Shown here: positions 8,212 to 20,303 of the stretch, piece after piece
Layout: each line of letters begins with the position of its first letter
Numbering within the stretch: the first letter of the stretch is position 1
NCBI GenBank assembly: GCA_030448265.1
Contig: JAUJNG010000006.1
Coordinates: 138,780 to 202,779 of the forward strand
Direction: 5' to 3'
Length of the DNA: 64,000 nt
Source of the DNA: Abditibacterium sp.
GTDB lineage: Bacteria > Armatimonadota > Abditibacteriia > Abditibacteriales > Abditibacteriaceae
The notes under the pieces: model-generated
Told to the model about the DNA's origin: nothing
What the model saw: the letters and a program-made list of their open reading frames with translations, nothing else
The model's database searches: none
Translations under genes and position numbers: made by a program

Positions 8212-8907
8212 TCAGTTAAGCGAGATGAACTCGGCAAAAAGCCCCTGCGGTTCGTCGGCGGGAGGCTGGAGAAATCCCATTTTAAGGTGTTTAGCGAAGG
8301 CGCGCAGCACCAGATCGGCGCGCTCCAGCAGAGATTCTTCCAGTTCGAGGCGCTGGCGCGTCGAAGTCAGTTCCAGAAGCTGCTGTTTCTGGTCGGGCGG
8401 CAGCATCATGATGGCCGCGATGAACATCGAGAGCGCGAAAGGCTCTTGCGGCACGTCGAGTTCGCCCAGATCGGCGCGCAGTTCGACACTTTGCGCCAGA
8501 GAATCGAAATAGCGGCTCAGCCTGCGTCGCGTCTGGGCCGCAACGACCCACAATTCGTCGTTGGGGGACGCTTCGTCGTCGAGCCACTGGCAGGTGCCCA
8601 CCAAATAATCATCCATTTCGCGCGTCGAGAGAATGGTGAAACGGCGCGTGCCCAGGGTGTGCAGATTGAGGCGCCCGTCGGAAAGCGGCGCCACGTCGAG
8701 AATCTCCGCGACGGTGCCGACGCGCGCCGGAACCGTGTCGGAAAAGCCTTCCTCGCCTTCAACCAACTGCGCGACGCCAAACGAGCGCTCGCCTTCGAGA
8801 CAGCGACCGATCATCAGGCGATAACGCGGCTCGAAAATGTGGAGCGGGAGCGGCATCCCTGGAAACAAAACCGTGTTGAGCGGAAAAATCGGCAACTCGA
8901 AAGACAT
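8212..8907 (-). CDS. Lon N-terminal (substrate-binding) domain protein
   Basis: A 231-residue stand-alone LON-N/PUA-like protein. It opens with LPIFPLNTVLFPGMPLPLHIFEPRYR, the classic start of the Lon substrate-binding domain, and ends with the helical bundle of that domain (MMLPPDQKQQLLELTSTRQR). There is no AAA+ or protease domain. Such proteins are common in bacteria; their role is unclear and may be protein or RNA binding. It has its own promoter region, since it is separated from panD by a decayed repeat and reads in the same direction as panD. Confidence 0.88.
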   Translation of the reverse strand: MSFELPIFPLNTVLFPGMPLPLHIFEPRYRLMIGRCLEGERSFGVAQLVEGEEGFSDTVPARVGTVAEILDVAPLSDGRLNLHTLGTRRFTILSTREMDDYLVGTCQWLDDEASPNDELWVVAAQTRRRLSRYFDSLAQSVELRADLGELDVPQEPFALSMFIAAIMMLPPDQKQQLLELTSTRQRLELEESLLERADLVLRAFAKHLKMGFLQPPADEPQGLFAEFISLN

Positions 8908-8948
8908 GGCGAAAGCGCAAGTTTAGCGCGGGGCGGATTCAATTTTCG

Positions 8949-9034
8949 TGCAGAGACGCGGAGAAAAAGAGGAGATGAGCGTGGGATGGCCGCACTCTCA
9001 GCCCCAAATCTTCGCGTCTCGGCGCCTCTGCGCG
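8949..9034. repeat. Decayed inverted repeat, cagagacgcggag type
   Basis: Left gcagagacgcggag and right cgcgtctcggcgcctctgcgc pair imperfectly. It looks like a worn or rearranged relative of the CACAGAG family. It lies between panD and the Lon-N gene. Confidence 0.5.
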
Positions 9035-9037
9035 AGA

Positions 9038-9433
9038 TCAGCGAGTCGTGACAACTGTTTGGCCATGCAGTTCTTCCGGCAAAATCTGCACCGGATGATT
9101 GTTTTCGTCCACGACAACAATTTTAGGCTGCATCGCGCGCGCTTCTTCATCGGAATAGTGCGCGTAAGTCATGGCGATGATAATGTCGCCTTTTTGTCCG
9201 TGACGCGCGGCGGCGCCGTTGAGGCACATCACGCCCGATCCGCGCTCGCCCACGATGGCATAGGTCACCATGCGATGCCCATTGGTGACGTTGACGATAT
9301 GAATTTGCTCGTTCGGCAAGATATCGCAGATTTCCATCAAGTCGGCGTCGATGGTGAGCGAACCGACGTAGTTCAAATCGGCCTGCGTCACCGTCGCGCG
9401 GTGGATTTTGGCCTTGACCATAGTTCGTAGCAT
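9038..9433 (-). CDS. panD: Aspartate 1-decarboxylase
   Basis: PanD makes beta-alanine from aspartate for pantothenate and coenzyme A. The 131-residue proenzyme cleaves itself between Gly24 and Ser25 (NYVGSLTID) to give the pyruvoyl cofactor. Other conserved pieces are [25 protein letters not shown] and [19 protein letters not shown]. The start at MLRTM was chosen because family members begin xRTM; it lies 2 bp after the folK stop codon, so the two genes are one operon. Length is normal. Confidence 0.95.
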   Translation of the reverse strand: MLRTMVKAKIHRATVTQADLNYVGSLTIDADLMEICDILPNEQIHIVNVTNGHRMVTYAIVGERGSGVMCLNGAAARHGQKGDIIIAMTYAHYSDEEARAMQPKIVVVDENNHPVQILPEELHGQTVVTTR

Positions 9434-9435
9434 TT

Positions 9436-9879
9436 TTAAAGAGTCTCTTCGCTTTCCTTGATCCAGCCGCCCTGGAGAACATCGAGAAGCGGCAGCAGCA
9501 CGAAATTGCGCCGCAGCGCGCGCGGGTGGGGGATTTCGAGTTCGGGAGTCGCGAAAGTTTCGTCGCCAAAGAGCAAAATGTCGATGTCCAGGCAGCGCGC
9601 GCCGCTTCGATGTTGCCCGCGCGCCGGCGCCGCGCGTCCCGCCTCGGCTTCGATGTTCTCGCAAACCTCGCGCAGTTGCAGCGCGCTCAGACTTGTGCGC
9701 GCGCGGATCGCGGCGTTGAAAAAGTCGCCCTCGCCGCCGCCTTCGACGCTCTGCGCCGCGTAAATCTTCGATTTCGCTTCGATAACCACGCCGCTTTGCT
9801 CCAATTTTTCGAGCGCGAAGCGCAAATTGTGGAGCCGGTCGCCCAAGTTGGAGCCGAGCGCGAGATAAACAGTTTTCAT
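9436..9879 (-). CDS. folK: 2-amino-4-hydroxy-6-hydroxymethyldihydropteridine diphosphokinase
   Basis: FolK transfers pyrophosphate from ATP to 6-hydroxymethyl-7,8-dihydropterin, the step before FolP in folate synthesis. The 147-residue protein begins [12 protein letters not shown] and carries the [13 protein letters not shown] and [16 protein letters not shown] motifs that bind magnesium-ATP and pterin. It lies downstream of folB, separated by a long inverted repeat, and directly upstream of panD. Confidence 0.95.
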   Translation of the reverse strand: MKTVYLALGSNLGDRLHNLRFALEKLEQSGVVIEAKSKIYAAQSVEGGGEGDFFNAAIRARTSLSALQLREVCENIEAEAGRAAPARGQHRSGARCLDIDILLFGDETFATPELEIPHPRALRRNFVLLPLLDVLQGGWIKESEETL

Positions 9880-9882
9880 TTT

Positions 9883-9983
9883 TTAGCCACAGAGAACACA
9901 GAGAAGACACAGAGTGGCACAGAGATTTTTTTATTGAATTCCTCTGTGCCACTCTGTGTCTTTTCTGTGTTCTCTGTGGCTAA
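9883..9983. repeat. Long inverted repeat, CACAGAG family
   Basis: Arms of about 43 bp beginning ttagccacagagaacacag, very like the copy at 2399-2498. The right arm overlaps the last codon of folB: the folB stop codon is read from the element. Confidence 0.92.
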
Positions 9984-10339
9984 TCCCTCCTCCGCTCGAT
10001 TTCCACGCCCAGAAAATCCACAACGCCGCCCACCGCGACGTGCGGCTTTTTGATTTTGACGCGCGCCGCCACTGCGATGGGGTTTTGCAGCGCGAAATCA
10101 CCGATGCGGGCCGCCAGATGTTCCAGCAGCGCCGCGCGCGGGCCTTCGATGGTCGCTTTGGCGAAACCGTAAATCTCGACATAGTTGAGCGTGTCACCCA
10201 AGTCGTCGGAAGCGGCGGCGCGGCCCAAATCGGCGTCGATTTCGATATCGACCACGAACATCTGTCCCAGTTCGTTTTCGGCGGGATGGCAGCCGTGTGT
10301 GCCGAAGAATTGCAGGCCCGATAGCAGAATTTTATCCAC
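9980..10339 (-). CDS. folB: Dihydroneopterin aldolase
   Basis: FolB splits 7,8-dihydroneopterin into hydroxymethyl-dihydropterin and glycolaldehyde. The 119-residue protein has GLQFFGTHGCHPAENELGQ at the start, TLNYVEIYGFAKATIEG in the middle and LLEHLAARIGDF with the substrate-binding Glu after it. Length is normal. The TAG stop lies in the right arm of the 9883-9983 repeat, so the element's insertion probably reset the C-terminus. Confidence 0.94.
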   Translation of the reverse strand: MDKILLSGLQFFGTHGCHPAENELGQMFVVDIEIDADLGRAAASDDLGDTLNYVEIYGFAKATIEGPRAALLEHLAARIGDFALQNPIAVAARVKIKKPHVAVGGVVDFLGVEIERRRD

Positions 10340-10373
10340 CCTGGGCAGTTTAACGGCCCCGCGCGTGGTTAAA

Positions 10374-10520
10374 TGCCTATTCGGATAGGTGGTTTGCAGT
10401 GACTCAAGTCACCGCAACAACGCCGCGAAACCTGCCTTCGCAGGTTGGGGGCTTCCAGTCCGCGCAGGCGGACTTCGCGCTGTTGTTGCGGTGACTTGAG
10501 TCGCTGCCTATTCGGATAGG
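10374..10520. repeat. Nested hairpin element flanked by 16-bp direct repeats
   Basis: Outer 16-bp direct copies of tgcctattcggatagg (10374-10389 and 10505-10520) flank inverted arms agtgactcaagtcaccgcaa and complement. Inside are two small palindromes, aacctgccttcgcaggtt and agtccgcgcaggcggact. The same two palindromes recur in the element at 52596-52702 with different outer arms. Confidence 0.85.
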
Positions 10521-10522
10521 CT

Positions 10523-11743
10523 CTAAATGGCGCGTCCCAGAGGAAGTGGGGCGGCGTTTTGCGGGTTGGGGGTTGGGGATTCACTGAGCACGACGCGATT
10601 GCGGCCCTCGGCTTTGGCGCGGTAGAGCGCAGCGTCGGCGCGGCGGATCAAAGCGCTCAGGTTCTCATCGGCATCGCCCAACTGCGCCACGCCAAACGAA
10701 ACGGTGAGGCTCATGGCGCCGCCGGTGTTTTCGAGCGGGGTCTGACTTACGGCGAGACGCAGGCGTTCCGCCAACTGCATCGCGTCGGGCGCGGCGGTGT
10801 CGGGCGCGATGAACAGAAACTCTTCGCCGCCGAAACGCCCCATGATGTCGCCGCCGCGCAGAAAGCGCTGCAAAGTGTTCACGACCAATTGCAGGGCGCG
10901 GTCGCCGCCTTCGTGGCCCAGGGTGTCGTTGATGCTTTTGAAATAGTCGATATCGCCCAGCAAAATCGAAAGCGGCGCGCCGGAGCGTTTGGCCTGTTCA
11001 AAGGTGTGGTTTCCCGATTTCTCGATGGCGGCGCGGTTCCAGATGCCGGTGAGGAGGTCGATGGTCGCCAGGCGTTTCCATTCGCCGATAATCTGCTCGT
11101 TGCACATCAGCAAAAAACCGAAGGTGAGCATCAAAATCTGGATGAAAATGCCGCCGTAAAACAAACCTTCCACCCAGTTGAAATCGAACAGATTCTGGGA
11201 TGGAGCCTGAGTCAGGGTGTGCCAGGTGCGCACCGCCGCCGCCAGAGAACAGCCCCAGAAACCCAGAATCATGGTGCGCTGGGTGAGGCCTTCGGGCCAC
11301 TCGATACGGCCTCTGGGGAAGAGCAGACGGGTTCCGCACAGGCCCAGAAAAATGGCGCTGATTCCCGACATTAACACGATGCGCGCGCTCATGTTGGGTG
11401 CTTCAAAAGTCCAGAAAGCCAGGGCGGCGGCCATGACAAGGAGAAAGGCGTAGAACGGGCGCGGCGAAAAACGCAGGTGAAGAAAATCGAGCAGCGCTTG
11501 AAAATTGGCGATGGTCGCCGCCGCGATCAGTGTGTTGGCGGCCACGATGGAAAGCGCGTCGGGAATGGCGCCGCGCAGCGCAATGAGGCTCCAGCCCAAG
11601 GAGTGCACCAGACAAGCCCAGGCCCAGCGCCGGATGCCTTGCACCTGTTCGGGAAAAGAGCCCGCGACCAGAAACATGGCCAGCCCTGTCATCAGCGAAC
11701 TGAGCGCGATGAGGCATATAATGGTGCGGACATCAAGCTGCAT
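10523..11743 (-). CDS. Membrane-bound GGDEF diguanylate cyclase
   Basis: A 406-residue protein with six or seven hydrophobic helices in the first 200 residues and a cytoplasmic GGDEF domain (about 225-395). The active-site motif is GGEEF within RFGGEEFLFIAP, so it is expected to make cyclic di-GMP from two GTP; ILLGDIDYFKSINDTLGHEGGD is the metal and nucleotide binding part. I see no RxxD inhibitory site just before GGEEF. It lies between folP and folB on the same strand, 15 bp after folP, so it shares that transcript. The membrane half has no recognised sensor family. Confidence 0.9.
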   Translation of the reverse strand: MQLDVRTIICLIALSSLMTGLAMFLVAGSFPEQVQGIRRWAWACLVHSLGWSLIALRGAIPDALSIVAANTLIAAATIANFQALLDFLHLRFSPRPFYAFLLVMAAALAFWTFEAPNMSARIVLMSGISAIFLGLCGTRLLFPRGRIEWPEGLTQRTMILGFWGCSLAAAVRTWHTLTQAPSQNLFDFNWVEGLFYGGIFIQILMLTFGFLLMCNEQIIGEWKRLATIDLLTGIWNRAAIEKSGNHTFEQAKRSGAPLSILLGDIDYFKSINDTLGHEGGDRALQLVVNTLQRFLRGGDIMGRFGGEEFLFIAPDTAAPDAMQLAERLRLAVSQTPLENTGGAMSLTVSFGVAQLGDADENLSALIRRADAALYRAKAEGRNRVVLSESPTPNPQNAAPLPLGRAI

Positions 11744-11758
11744 GGGGAAATTTCACGT

Positions 11759-12640
11759 TTAGCGGACAATAGCATCGCAAATCCGCGTCACTTGCGCCAT
11801 TTCGCGCACGTCATGCACGCGCACCATGTCGGCGCCGCCCGCGATGGCCAAAGCTGCCACTGCCGCGCTCCCAAAAATGCGCTCATCGACCGGCGCATCG
11901 CCCAAAATTTTGCCAATCGTCGATTTGCGCGAAGTCGCCGAGAGCGTGGGAAAACCAAAGTCCGACAATTCGCGCCCGCGCCGGATGATTTCCAGGTTTT
12001 CCTCCACCGATTTCCCAAAGCCGAAACCGGCGTCGAAAGCGAGGCGCTCGTCGGCAATGCCGATTTTTCGCGCCGCGTCGAGCCGATTTGCCCAGAACTG
12101 AAGGATTTCGGCGATGATGTCGCGTTGACCGGTTCCCTCTCCACTTGTGGGGAGGGTGAGGGAGGGGCCAGACGAAACCGCCTCACTCCATTTCATGGTT
12201 TGCGGCGTGCCGCGCAGGTGCATCAAGATCAGCCCCGCCTGGGTTTCGCCCACTCTTTGGAGCATTTGGGGGTCGAAAGTGGCGCCGGAAATGTCATTGA
12301 CAATCGAGGCGCCCGCTTCAACCGCGCGGCGCGCGACTTCGCCCTTGGTGGTGTCAACCGAAAGCGGGATTTCGACGCGCGCGGCCAGGGTCTCGATGAG
12401 CGGCACCACGCGGCGCAGTTCTTCATCAAGTGAAACCGGCACGGCGCCAGGGCGCGTCGATTCGCCGCCAATGTCAAGAATATCGGCGCCGTCTTCGGTC
12501 ATTTGCAGGGCGCGTTGGAGAGCCGCTTCGCCGATGTTGCCGTCGCCGGAAAACGAGTCGGGCGTGGCGTTGACGATGCCCATGACGTAGGTTTTGCGTC
12601 CGATTTCGAGGCGGTGCGCGCCGCAGTGCCAGATTTTCAT
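11759..12640 (-). CDS. folP: Dihydropteroate synthase with an in-frame repeat insertion
   Basis: FolP joins para-aminobenzoate to hydroxymethyl-dihydropterin diphosphate. The protein is about 293 residues. Motifs are MGIVNATPDSFSGDG near the start, DIGGESTRPGA, SVDTTKGEVARRA, VNDISG, and FDAGFGFGKSVEEN with SATSRKSTIGKIL towards the end. The ATG at 12640 begins MKIWHCG; the open frame runs further upstream but only through repeat and antisense DNA. Between HLRGTPQTMKW and DIIAEILQF are about 15 extra residues (GPSLTLPTSGEGTG) encoded by a GC-rich dispersed repeat. The insertion falls in a surface loop before a helix, so the enzyme is probably still active. Confidence 0.93.
   Translation of the reverse strand: MKIWHCGAHRLEIGRKTYVMGIVNATPDSFSGDGNIGEAALQRALQMTEDGADILDIGGESTRPGAVPVSLDEELRRVVPLIETLAARVEIPLSVDTTKGEVARRAVEAGASIVNDISGATFDPQMLQRVGETQAGLILMHLRGTPQTMKWSEAVSSGPSLTLPTSGEGTGQRDIIAEILQFWANRLDAARKIGIADERLAFDAGFGFGKSVEENLEIIRRGRELSDFGFPTLSATSRKSTIGKILGDAPVDERIFGSAAVAALAIAGGADMVRVHDVREMAQVTRICDAIVR
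12135..12169. repeat. Dispersed repeat fragment inside folP
   Basis: The stretch ccctctccacttgtgggg and the following gagggtgaggga resemble the inner arm of the repeat at 37163-37348 (ctctcccgcaagtgggaga, ccctcaccc). It keeps the folP frame open. Confidence 0.6.
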
Positions 12641-12652
12641 TGTCAAGAGAAC

Positions 12653-12752
12653 AATTAACCACAGAGGCACGGAGACACAGAGAGGGTTTTGAGATTTTGT
12701 CTTCCCGCAATTCCCCTTTTTCCTCTGTGACTCCGTGTCTCTGTGGTTAATT
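12653..12752. repeat. Long inverted repeat, CACAGAG family
   Basis: Arms start aattaaccacagaggcacgg and close with the complement; one arm has a single change (gactccg for gtctccg). It fills the divergent gap between folP and the GlcD-like gene, so promoters of both genes must lie in or beside it. Confidence 0.92.
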
Positions 12753-12760
12753 GAAATGCG

Positions 12761-14104
12761 ATGCAACACGAATTGGAAAAATTCCTGCCCGCCAATCGCA
12801 TCGTGACCAATTTGAGCGAGCGCGCGGCATTCGCGGGCGATAAATGGCTCGCGGGGCCAACGCCCGATGTCGTGGTGCGGCCTCGAACCACCGCCGAAGT
12901 CGCCGCCGTGATGCGCTTCGCGCACGAACGGGCCATTCCGGTCACGACGCGCGGCGCGGGATGGGGCTACGTCGGCGGCGCGGTGAGCAACTGCGGCGGC
13001 ATCTGCCTTTCGCTCGATGCGATGAACTCCCTTAGCGAGGTTTCGGAGCAGGATTTCGTGGCGGTGGTCGAAGCGGGCGTTGTGACCGCCGAGTTGCAGC
13101 GCGCCGCGCGCGAAAAAGGGCTGTTTTATCCTCCCGATCCGGCGAGCAGCGCCCACTCGACGCTGGGCGGCAACATCGCCACCAACGCGGGCGGCGCGCG
13201 CTGCCTCAAATACGGCGTGACGCGAAATTACGTTCTCGGCCTGGAAGTCGTGCTCGCCGACGGCACAATTGTAAATCTGGGCGGGCGAAATCATAAAAAC
13301 AAGACTGGATTCGATTTGCTGAGCCTTTTCGTGGGCAGCGAGGGAATGCTCGGTGTTGTGACGGGCGCGACGCTCAAACTTTTGCCGCATCCTCCGGCGC
13401 GCAGGGCACTCGCGGCAGTTTTCGCCGATATTTCCCAGGCGGCGGAGGCGGTTTGGGCCGTTTTCGCTGCTGGACTTTTGCCCGCCGCGCTCGAAATCGC
13501 CGACGAAGCGACTTTCGCGCATTTTCTGGCGCAGCGCGGCTTACCGCCGCAAAGAGGCGCACACGTTTTGGTCGAAGTCGATGGGCAAATCGCGAGCGCG
13601 CGGGCCGAAATCGCCGAAAACGAAGCGGTTTTGCGCGGCGCGGGCGCGCGGGAAATCGAAGTCGCGGACAGTGAAATTGAAGTCGAGGCGCTGTGGGAAA
13701 CGCGGCGCCAATTTTCGGCGGCGCTTTCGGCGAGCGGCAAAATCAAACTCAACGAAGATATTGTGGTGCCGCGCGGAAAACTGGTCGAATTGGTCGAGTT
13801 CGCACGCATTTTGGGCGAAAAACACGGCGTGGAAGTCGCCTGTTTCGGTCACGCGGGCGACGGCAATATCCATGTCAATCTTCTGCTCGACAGCGCACAA
13901 TTGGAGCGCGCCGAAGCGATTTTGGACGAACTTTTCGCGCAGATTCTATCGTGGGGCGGCGCGATTACCGGCGAACACGGCATCGGCCTGGCCAAAAAGC
14001 GCTGGTGGCCCAGTGCCGTCTCGCCCGAAGTGCGCGCTCTGCATCAGACCGTGAAGGCGGCGCTCGATCCCAAGGGCATTTTGAACCCTGGAAAGTGGAT
14101 TTGA
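12761..14104 (+). CDS. glcD: FAD-linked oxidase, glycolate oxidase GlcD type
   Basis: A 447-residue FAD-binding protein of the GlcD/D-lactate dehydrogenase group. The PP-loop FAD site includes RGAGWGYVGGAV (about 66-77) and PPDPASSAHSTLGGNIATNAGG (about 124-145). The C-terminal FAD_oxidase_C part has FGHAGDGNIHVNLL and TGEHGIGLAKKRW, which bind flavin and substrate. These enzymes oxidise 2-hydroxy acids such as glycolate or D-lactate. GlcE and GlcF subunits are not adjacent, so it may act alone or with distant partners; the exact substrate is open. The ATG lies 8 bp after a long inverted repeat. Confidence 0.88.
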   Translation: MQHELEKFLPANRIVTNLSERAAFAGDKWLAGPTPDVVVRPRTTAEVAAVMRFAHERAIPVTTRGAGWGYVGGAVSNCGGICLSLDAMNSLSEVSEQDFVAVVEAGVVTAELQRAAREKGLFYPPDPASSAHSTLGGNIATNAGGARCLKYGVTRNYVLGLEVVLADGTIVNLGGRNHKNKTGFDLLSLFVGSEGMLGVVTGATLKLLPHPPARRALAAVFADISQAAEAVWAVFAAGLLPAALEIADEATFAHFLAQRGLPPQRGAHVLVEVDGQIASARAEIAENEAVLRGAGAREIEVADSEIEVEALWETRRQFSAALSASGKIKLNEDIVVPRGKLVELVEFARILGEKHGVEVACFGHAGDGNIHVNLLLDSAQLERAEAILDELFAQILSWGGAITGEHGIGLAKKRWWPSAVSPEVRALHQTVKAALDPKGILNPGKWI

Positions 14105-14132
14105 TTCTATAGCCCTTGCAGATGTAAAGGCT

Positions 14133-14248
14133 ACAAAGCGAAATAAATTCGCAGCCAACGAAATTGTCGGCCTTCGCCGACAAAAGTAGCGCTTACTCTG
14201 TCGGCGAAGGCCGACAATTTCGTTGGCTGCGAATTTATTTCGCTTTGT
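14133..14248. repeat. Perfect 50-bp inverted repeat, gtcggccttcgccgac family
   Basis: Arms 14133-14182 and 14199-14248 are perfectly complementary over 50 bp, with a 16-bp spacer; shorter tatagc/gctata ends continue outwards. The element at 58194-58306 is the same family. Downstream of glcD, convergent with the VOC gene. Confidence 0.95.
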
Positions 14249-14340
14249 AAAGATGGAGCCTTTAGCTGCTATACGAGTTACGCAGTTAGATCCTTAACAG
14301 CCGCGCCTCGACCAAATTTTCGACTGCGTTTCTTCTCAAT

Positions 14341-14844
14341 TCAATCGAGCGACGCCAGCAAATCGGCCAAATCGAGGCGGCGCGTGAACATCGCCAGTTC
14401 GCCGTCCGGCGCGCGCGGCCATTCTTCGCTGGGCCTGTCCCAGTAGAGTTCGACGCCATTCCCGTCGGGGTCGCGCAGGTAAAGCGCCTGGCTCACGCCG
14501 TGATCGGAGGCACCATCAAGGGGAATTTTCGCTTCCACCAGACGCCGTAGCGCATCGGCGAGCGCGGCGCGAGTAGGGTAGAGAATCGCCAGATGATAAA
14601 GCCCCGTCGTGCCAGGCGGCGGAGGCGAACCGCCCAGACTTTCCCAGGTGTTGAGGCCGATATGATGGTGGTAGCCGCCCGCCGCAACGAAGGCGCCGCC
14701 TTCGCCATAGCGCTGGGTGAGTTCGAAACCCAGCACGCCGCAGTAAAAATCGAGGGCACGGTCTAAATCGGCGACTTTCAAATGGACGTGGCCGATGCGC
14801 GTTTGCGGGTCAATGGGACGTGGGGGAGTGGTGCTGTCAATCAT
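14341..14844 (-). CDS. VOC family (glyoxalase/dioxygenase-like) protein
   Basis: A 167-residue vicinal-oxygen-chelate protein. It has the pattern GHVHLKVADLDRALDFYCGVLGF at the start, HHHIGLNTW in the middle, GLYHLAILYP opening the second module, and DPDGNGVELYWDRP with the metal-ligand Glu at the end. This arrangement matches the CatE-like extradiol dioxygenase or glyoxalase branch; a divalent metal is expected, but the substrate is unknown. Its start codon overlaps the end of the upstream DUF4336 gene by 4 bp, so the two are translationally coupled. Confidence 0.85.
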   Translation of the reverse strand: MIDSTTPPRPIDPQTRIGHVHLKVADLDRALDFYCGVLGFELTQRYGEGGAFVAAGGYHHHIGLNTWESLGGSPPPPGTTGLYHLAILYPTRAALADALRRLVEAKIPLDGASDHGVSQALYLRDPDGNGVELYWDRPSEEWPRAPDGELAMFTRRLDLADLLASLD

Positions 14845-15527
14845 CGGGTGGAATGCTCCAAAAAATCATAGGCGCGCCGCAAAACGGCTTTGCCGCTGGT
14901 TTCGCTGATGTCGCCGTGCGCGATGATGAGGCGCTCGAAATCCCAACTCATTATCGTGTCGAGCGAACGGCGCGCGGTGTCTTTATCACGAATGGAGGCT
15001 TTGAAGTAGCGCGTCGGCGCCCACACATCCAGAACGCCCAGCAAACGCGCCACGAAACGCGACCACCCATCGCGGCGCGAGGGAATGTTGATCGCGGTGT
15101 CGGTGAGAATGAGCGTGCGGCTCGCGCGGTGACAGAAAACCGCTTCACTTGTCACTATTGAGCCGCGAAACAACGTTTGCGCTAACGCCTCGGCCCATTC
15201 CGGCTCGATTTCTTCGCCCAAAACGCGCGCGATGACGACGCCTTCGGGCGCTTTGACATCTCTCACGGCGCAAACGACGGCATCGGGATAAGCCGTCGCC
15301 CATTCTTTGAGGTGCCCGACGTGAAAGCGATTGGGCGCGACCAAAAAGCGCACCGGCCCAATGGCTTCGACTTCGCGGCGCAGTTTGTTGGAAAGCGCAA
15401 TCGGCGAATGAACCCACAATCCGCCGTCGGAAAGCCGAACGATGGTGCAGCGCGCACCGGCCTCGACGCCCATCAAGCGAAATGGCATCTCGGCGACCCA
15501 TAAATCGGGGTGGAGTTGCTGGAGCAT
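14841..15527 (-). CDS. DUF4336 domain protein
   Basis: A 228-residue DUF4336 protein (MLQQLHPDLWVAEMPFR start, then VHSPIALSNKLRREVEAIG and LVAPNRFHVGHLKEW). The family is a relative of the metallo-beta-lactamase fold with altered metal ligands; its function is unknown. The ATG at 15527 is used because residues further upstream would be encoded by the decayed CACAAAG repeat. It overlaps the VOC gene downstream by 4 bp (ATGA type), so the two probably work in one process. Confidence 0.82.
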   Translation of the reverse strand: MLQQLHPDLWVAEMPFRLMGVEAGARCTIVRLSDGGLWVHSPIALSNKLRREVEAIGPVRFLVAPNRFHVGHLKEWATAYPDAVVCAVRDVKAPEGVVIARVLGEEIEPEWAEALAQTLFRGSIVTSEAVFCHRASRTLILTDTAINIPSRRDGWSRFVARLLGVLDVWAPTRYFKASIRDKDTARRSLDTIMSWDFERLIIAHGDISETSGKAVLRRAYDFLEHSTR

Positions 15528-15540
15528 GGTGTTTTTGATT

Positions 15541-15640
15541 TCAACACAAAGAACACCAAAGAACACACAAGTGGACACAAAGAGTTCTCTTTAATTTCTT
15601 TGTGTTCCCTTTGTAGGAGTCTTCGTTTTCTCTGTGTTGA
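15541..15640. repeat. Decayed inverted repeat, CACAAAG variant of the CACAGAG family
   Basis: Left tcaacacaaagaacaccaaa and right ttttctctgtgttga pair at the ends but the middle is diverged. Located in the divergent gap between the DUF4336 gene and metH. Confidence 0.7.
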
Positions 15641-15688
15641 AGCCGTGTGGAACTCAATGGCACGAGCAATCGCCTAAACTTCTCAATA

Positions 15689-19387
<3,699 letters not shown>

Positions 19388-19554
19388 GGCCGCTCACCGC
19401 TTTCATTGATATATCTGTATCATGCTTCATGGCCATCGACGCGAGGAACTCCTAATCCTCGTCAAGACTAATCCCACGCCCAGTCAGAAGTATCGAGAAA
19501 CTACGTGCGTTGCGGCGGTTAATCGCAGTGGACGGTATCTTTTCCGAGTGAGTG

Positions 19555-20303
19555 TTAGGCGTATTTTTTGGCTTGTCTGAGGTTCCAGTGATGGATGAAC
19601 CAGTGGAGTCGAGCCTGGAGCCAGTGGAGCGAGCGCGCAAACGCCAGAGATTTGCGAGTGAGGTAGGACACGCCCTGGCGCAAGGCGTTGTTGGTGCCTT
19701 CGACGGGTGAAGTCTCACCCCAGGTCTCAGGGTCACGCTTGAGGCAGCGAGCGTGCTGAAGAGGCGCCTTTTGCAAAAGCGACTGATAAACGCGATAGCC
19801 ATCGGTGAACACCAGATCATCGCGCCAGGGCAGAGGCACCTGCTTCCACACCATCTCGGCGCTCTGGAGGTCACGCCTGCCGACAAAGAAGGCCAGCACC
19901 TGCAAGTTGCGCCGCGACAGCACGATCCAGATCCACACTGCATTGCGCTTGGCCCACACGAAGCTCCACAACTCATCAAGGATCACCTCGTCATGGCCCT
20001 TATGGGGCATAAGCGTCTCGTCTAAAGCAGGCAAGGCTTCTACGTTTTTTTGAGCAGCTTATACACAGTGTTGGGCGAGACCTTAAACGTGCGGCAGATG
20101 CCGATCAGGGGCGTCTTCTCCAACAGCGCCCGCCCGATCATCTCCGCCTTTTCCTGGCTCAAAGAGCGCGACTTGGGAGAAGGTGTGAAGGCCCGACGGC
20201 ACACGGTGCAATACAAGCGCTCGCTGCCCTGCTGGGTGCGGCCATGACGGCGAACCCGACTCGATTCCCCGCAGTGAGGGCACGACAAGGTGATGCTGAC
20301 CAT
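19555..20303 (-). CDS. IS1-family transposase InsAB', made by -1 frameshifting
   Basis: The second frame (about 19555-20034) holds the DDE catalytic part: DELWSFVWAKR, then VFTDGYRVYQSLLQKAP and SPVEGTNNALRQGVSYL with the last acidic residue. It has no good start of its own. At the end of insA the minus strand reads CTC AAA AAA ACG TAG, a run of seven A followed by C. Slipping back one base on this run joins InsA to InsB (continuing NVEALPALDETLMPHKGHDE), as in classical IS1, where A6C is the slippery site. The fused product is the expected transposase. Confidence 0.85.
20040..20303 (-). CDS. IS1-family InsA (zinc-ribbon/HTH DNA-binding protein)
   Basis: An 87-residue protein with a zinc ribbon (CPHCG ... 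YCTVC) followed by a helix-turn-helix (ICRTFKVSPNTVYKLLKK). In IS1, InsA alone binds the terminal repeats and represses transposition, while the frameshifted fusion is the transposase. It starts 42 bp inside the right terminal repeat, so its promoter lies in that end. Confidence 0.88.
   Translation of the reverse strand: MVSITLSCPHCGESSRVRRHGRTQQGSERLYCTVCRRAFTPSPKSRSLSQEKAEMIGRALLEKTPLIGICRTFKVSPNTVYKLLKKT

Noticed and set aside
12641..13522. Upstream extension of folP to 587 codons
   Set aside because: The extra residues come from the CACAGAG repeat and from DNA antisense to the GlcD-like gene; the FolP family starts near 12640.
15641..15688. Cobalamin or SAM/SAH riboswitch in front of metH
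   Set aside because: Only 48 bp separate the decayed repeat from the start codon, and no B12 box or SAM core is seen.
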